DNA of 64,000 nt from Ramlibacter agri (GTDB lineage Bacteria > Pseudomonadota > Gammaproteobacteria > Burkholderiales > Burkholderiaceae_C), in the NCBI RefSeq assembly GCF_012927085.1, contig NZ_JABBFX010000001.1:2046001-2110000 (forward strand), in the 5' to 3' direction. Numbering within the stretch: the stretch's first letter is position 1; every line of letters starts with the position of its first letter. Under the pieces are notes generated by a model. The model had not been told where the DNA came from. It ran no database searches and saw only the letters and a program-made list of their open reading frames with translations. Made by a program: the position numbers and the translations under genes. This document shows positions 61,869-64,000 of the stretch, piece by piece.

Positions 61869-63481
61869 GCGAGTGGCAGTTCGAGGGTGATGCGCAGCCC
61901 GCCGAGCGGCGACAGCTGCGCGTGGATGCGGCCGCCGTGGGCTTCGACGATGGCGCGGCAGATGGCCAGGCCCAGCCCGGAGCCGCCGCTCGCGCGGGCG
62001 CGCGAGGCGTCGCCGCGGAAGAAGCGCTCGAACAGGCGGGGGAGATCGCTTTCCGTCGGCCCCGGCGCGGAGTCGTCCAGGGTCAGCACCAGCCGCGGCG
62101 GCTCGCCCGGCTCGGTGGTGGCGGCCAGCAGCAGCTGGCCGCCGGGGTGTGTGTAGCGCACCGTGTTTTCCAGCAGGTTGGTGAACACCTGCGACAGGCG
62201 GGGCGCGTCGCCGCGCATCAGCGGGCCGGGGTTCGCGAGCTGCTCCAGGCCCTGCACCGCGATGCGGCCTTCCTGCAGGCGCGGCTGCATCAGCTCCAGC
62301 GCTTCGCGCAGCACCTGCAGCGGATGCACTTCCGTCCAGGCCAGCTGGTCGGCGGCGTGCGTCTCGTGCAGCACCAGGCGCAGGTCGGCCACCAGCTGCC
62401 CCAGGCGCATCACCTGGCCGTGGAGACGGTGCGCGGTGGCCGGCTCGAAGCGCCGCACGCCGTCCTGCAGCGCCTCGATCTCGGCGCGCATGGCGGTGAT
62501 GGGCGTGCGCAGTTCGTGGGCGACATCGGCCAGCCATTGCTGGCGCGATTGCTCGATGGCGTGCAGGCGCGCGGCCATCGCGTTGAAGTCGTGCGTCAGC
62601 TGCGCCAGTTCGTCGTTGCCCTGCACGGGGACCTGGGCGTCCAGGTGGCCGTCGGCCACGGCGCGGGCTCCGGTCGCGAGCGCACCCAGGCGCTGCAGCC
62701 AGCGCCGGGCCATGAAGATGGAGAGAAGTAACGCCACCACCAGGCCGGCGAGGCCGGTGGCGAGCAGGATGGTCGATTGCCGTGCCAGGAAAGCCTGGTC
62801 GGTGCGCGAGCCCACGCCTTCCAGCGGCGCCAGGGCGAGCCAGCCGACGATGCGCCGCTGCACCAGCACGGGCCGCTTGACCATCGCGTCGGGGTCCGCG
62901 GCGCGCCCGGCCAACACCTGCTTGCCGTCGGCGGAGACCAGGGCCAGGCGGCTGTAGACCGAATTGGGGCCGGCGCGCGGGTCGTCGTGGATGCCCGGCG
63001 GGGGCGGCGGGGCGTAGTGCTGCGGCAGCACGTCCAGCTGCGGCTGGGCCCAGGGCGGCGGGTGGATGAAGCGTGGCTGCTCGCCGGACGCGGGAGGCAT
63101 GGGCAGCGCGCCGGACGCGGGCAGCTGGGGCAGCCCGGCGAAGTCGCGCGGCGGCCCGAAGCCGTGCGGCCCTTCGCCTTGCGGCAGCGGGCCGCCGTGG
63201 TGAAACTCGCCGCGAAAGCGCGGTTCGCGGCCGCCGAGCATCTGCGCGCTGTGCCAGGCCTGCGGGTCGTCGTTGAGGAACTGCCAGTTGTTGCCGCGCT
63301 CGGCGTAGGCCGTCTGCAGGTTGGCGACCAGCCAGTCGAGGCGCGAGAGTTCGATCTCGGCCACGTAAGGGCCGATGCCATGCTGCAGCGCCAGCCGGGA
63401 GGAGGCGACGAACAACGTGAGCAGGAGCAGCAGGAGGAGGGTGAGCGCCAGGAAGAACTTGCGCTGCAGCGTCAGGCGCAT
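61865..63481 (-). CDS. Sensor histidine kinase (BaeS-like)
   Basis: A 538-residue inner-membrane kinase. TM1 is KFFLALTLLLLLLLTLFVAS (about residues 8-27). The periplasmic sensor region is long and Pro/Gly-rich (about 30-240, with GGPLPQGEGPHGFGP). TM2 is near ILLATGLAGLVVALLLSIFM (about 245-264). A HAMP domain follows, then the phospho-His in WLADVAHELRTPITAMRAEI. The ATPase boxes include NLLENTVRYTHPGG and GSGLGLAICRAIV. The Pro-rich sensor is longer than in E. coli BaeS. The ATG at 63481 is used because the upstream frame lacks coding character. Confidence 0.92.
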   Translation of the reverse strand: MRLTLQRKFFLALTLLLLLLLTLFVASSRLALQHGIGPYVAEIELSRLDWLVANLQTAYAERGNNWQFLNDDPQAWHSAQMLGGREPRFRGEFHHGGPLPQGEGPHGFGPPRDFAGLPQLPASGALPMPPASGEQPRFIHPPPWAQPQLDVLPQHYAPPPPPGIHDDPRAGPNSVYSRLALVSADGKQVLAGRAADPDAMVKRPVLVQRRIVGWLALAPLEGVGSRTDQAFLARQSTILLATGLAGLVVALLLSIFMARRWLQRLGALATGARAVADGHLDAQVPVQGNDELAQLTHDFNAMAARLHAIEQSRQQWLADVAHELRTPITAMRAEIEALQDGVRRFEPATAHRLHGQVMRLGQLVADLRLVLHETHAADQLAWTEVHPLQVLREALELMQPRLQEGRIAVQGLEQLANPGPLMRGDAPRLSQVFTNLLENTVRYTHPGGQLLLAATTEPGEPPRLVLTLDDSAPGPTESDLPRLFERFFRGDASRARASGGSGLGLAICRAIVEAHGGRIHAQLSPLGGLRITLELPLA

Positions 63482-63525
63482 GCCGCCATTCTGCCGGGGG
63501 ATCGGGGAGAAATCCGGGATGCCGG

Positions 63526-63547
63526 CTCCCAACTTCCTCCAAGCTGC
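63526..63547. promoter_or_regulatory. 11-bp tandem repeat in two-component promoter
   Basis: CTCCCAACTTC and CTCCAAGCTGC have an 11-bp period and resemble the pair at 56661-56682. AGAAATC lies 18 bp before it (63508-63514), against 17 bp at the gspD site. It fits autoregulation by the BaeR-like protein and control of the divergent TolC-like gene. Confidence 0.4.
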
Positions 63548-63564
63548 GCGCCCATGCTGGCGGC

Positions 63565-64000
63565 ATGCGCAGCTTCCTCGCTTCCGTCCTGCTGGCCGCG
63601 GCCGGCGCCGCCCACGCCGCGCCGTGGTGGTCCGCCTTCCACGACGCCACCCTCAACCTGGTGCTCGCCACAGCGGACGAGGCGCCGCCGGCGCAGCGGC
63701 TGCACCTGCAGGCCCAGCTGGCCGCCGACTATGTGCAGCTGCGGGCCGCCACCGGCCGCCTGGTGACGGCGCGCATGCTGGCCGACACGCTGCAGCGCGA
63801 ACAGCAGCTGGTGGACGCCGGCAGCGAGGACGCGCGGCGGGTCGCGCCGCTGCTGCAGGAGGCACTGAGCCGCGTTCAGCGCTTCGAGCAGCTGCGCACC
63901 GAGGCCCTGGCAGCGCTGGCGGCGCACGCTGCGCCGCATCGCACGTCCGAGGAATGGGCCGCGCTGCTGGAGCCGGTGCTGGTGGACCCGCGGCCGACCT
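63565..64000 (+). CDS. TolC/NodT-like protein, N-terminal part (runs off window)
   Basis: The open frame runs 145 codons to the edge. A signal peptide (FLASVLLAAAGAAHA) is followed by APWWSAFHDATLNLVL, close to the WW-x-x-F-x-D-x-x-L opening of NodT-type outer-membrane factors. LQAQLAADYVQLRAATGRL then matches the helical AxxYxxLR motif. Normally about 100 residues separate these two motifs; here only about 20 do, so the protein is shortened or divergent. The tail is rich in Ala and charged helix. It is divergent from the BaeSR-like operon, as efflux outer-membrane genes often are. Confidence 0.5.
   Translation, partial: MRSFLASVLLAAAGAAHAAPWWSAFHDATLNLVLATADEAPPAQRLHLQAQLAADYVQLRAATGRLVTARMLADTLQREQQLVDAGSEDARRVAPLLQEALSRVQRFEQLRTEALAALAAHAAPHRTSEEWAALLEPVLVDPRPT

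Noticed and set aside
61206..63671. An 821-residue apparent fusion of kinase-side sequence and response regulator
   Set aside because: The upstream part is a shifted frame of the kinase gene. Separate kinase and regulator genes with an ATGA overlap explain the region.

Overview
The window is about 64 kb of very GC-rich DNA, densely packed with short intergenic gaps and many ATGA start/stop overlaps. Three genes encode Bug-type (tripartite tricarboxylate) solute receptors. There are also Gram-negative porin, DUF1302/DUF1329 and GspD genes and tetronate, acyl-CoA and beta-keto-acid catabolism genes. Together these point to an environmental betaproteobacterium of the order Burkholderiales, most likely family Comamonadaceae (Ramlibacter/Variovorax-like). 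The family call is inference from gene content, not from a marker gene. No rRNA, tRNA or CRISPR array was seen.

Layout. 0-1.2 kb: the start of a GntR-type regulator, divergent from a Bug receptor. 1.2-4.8 kb: a tightly coupled three-gene minus-strand cassette (HExxH protein, PLP decarboxylase, TPR plus ATP-grasp-like protein) of unknown product. 4.9-10.6 kb: a Bug receptor divergent from a five-gene acid-sugar operon (racemase-fold protein, isopropylmalate-dehydrogenase-like enzyme, OtnK, tandem-wHTH GntR regulator, OtnC), with a palindromic operator candidate between them. 10.7-18.8 kb: a REP-like doublet, a lytic transglycosylase-like protein, a two-component pair with a PmrA/QseB-like box in front of a DegP/HtrA protease, two copies of a long hairpin repeat flanking the protease, a MalT-like LuxR regulator and a degenerate GGDEF protein. 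19.0-27.6 kb: an eight-gene plus-strand catabolic operon closed by a clear terminator.

27.7-37.8 kb is an accessory region, visibly less GC-rich in parts. It holds small stress or inhibitor proteins, a 15-codon gene with a perfect Shine-Dalgarno sequence, an HslV-like Ntn hydrolase, a Ser/Thr kinase with zinc ribbons, a DRT type 1 reverse transcriptase-nitrilase (a known anti-phage family), a protein with a HEPN-like RN-H motif, and a minimal tyrosine recombinase. Degenerate dispersed repeats lie between these genes. This is the most likely defence-related segment.

37.8-51.6 kb: secreted hydrolase, penicillin-acylase-family protein, porin, L,D-transpeptidase, trypsin-like protease, and a four-gene envelope cluster (RND/MMPL permease, YCF48-like, DUF1329, DUF1302). 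51.8-64 kb: a TPP enzyme, RcnB-like protein, acetyltransferases, an SGNH-like lipoprotein that has lost its catalytic residues, an orphan secretin GspD, an ATPase pseudogene, small enzymes, an intradiol-dioxygenase-like lipoprotein, a BaeSR-like two-component system and the start of a TolC-like protein. Several promoters in this last part share sequence motifs and may form one regulon.
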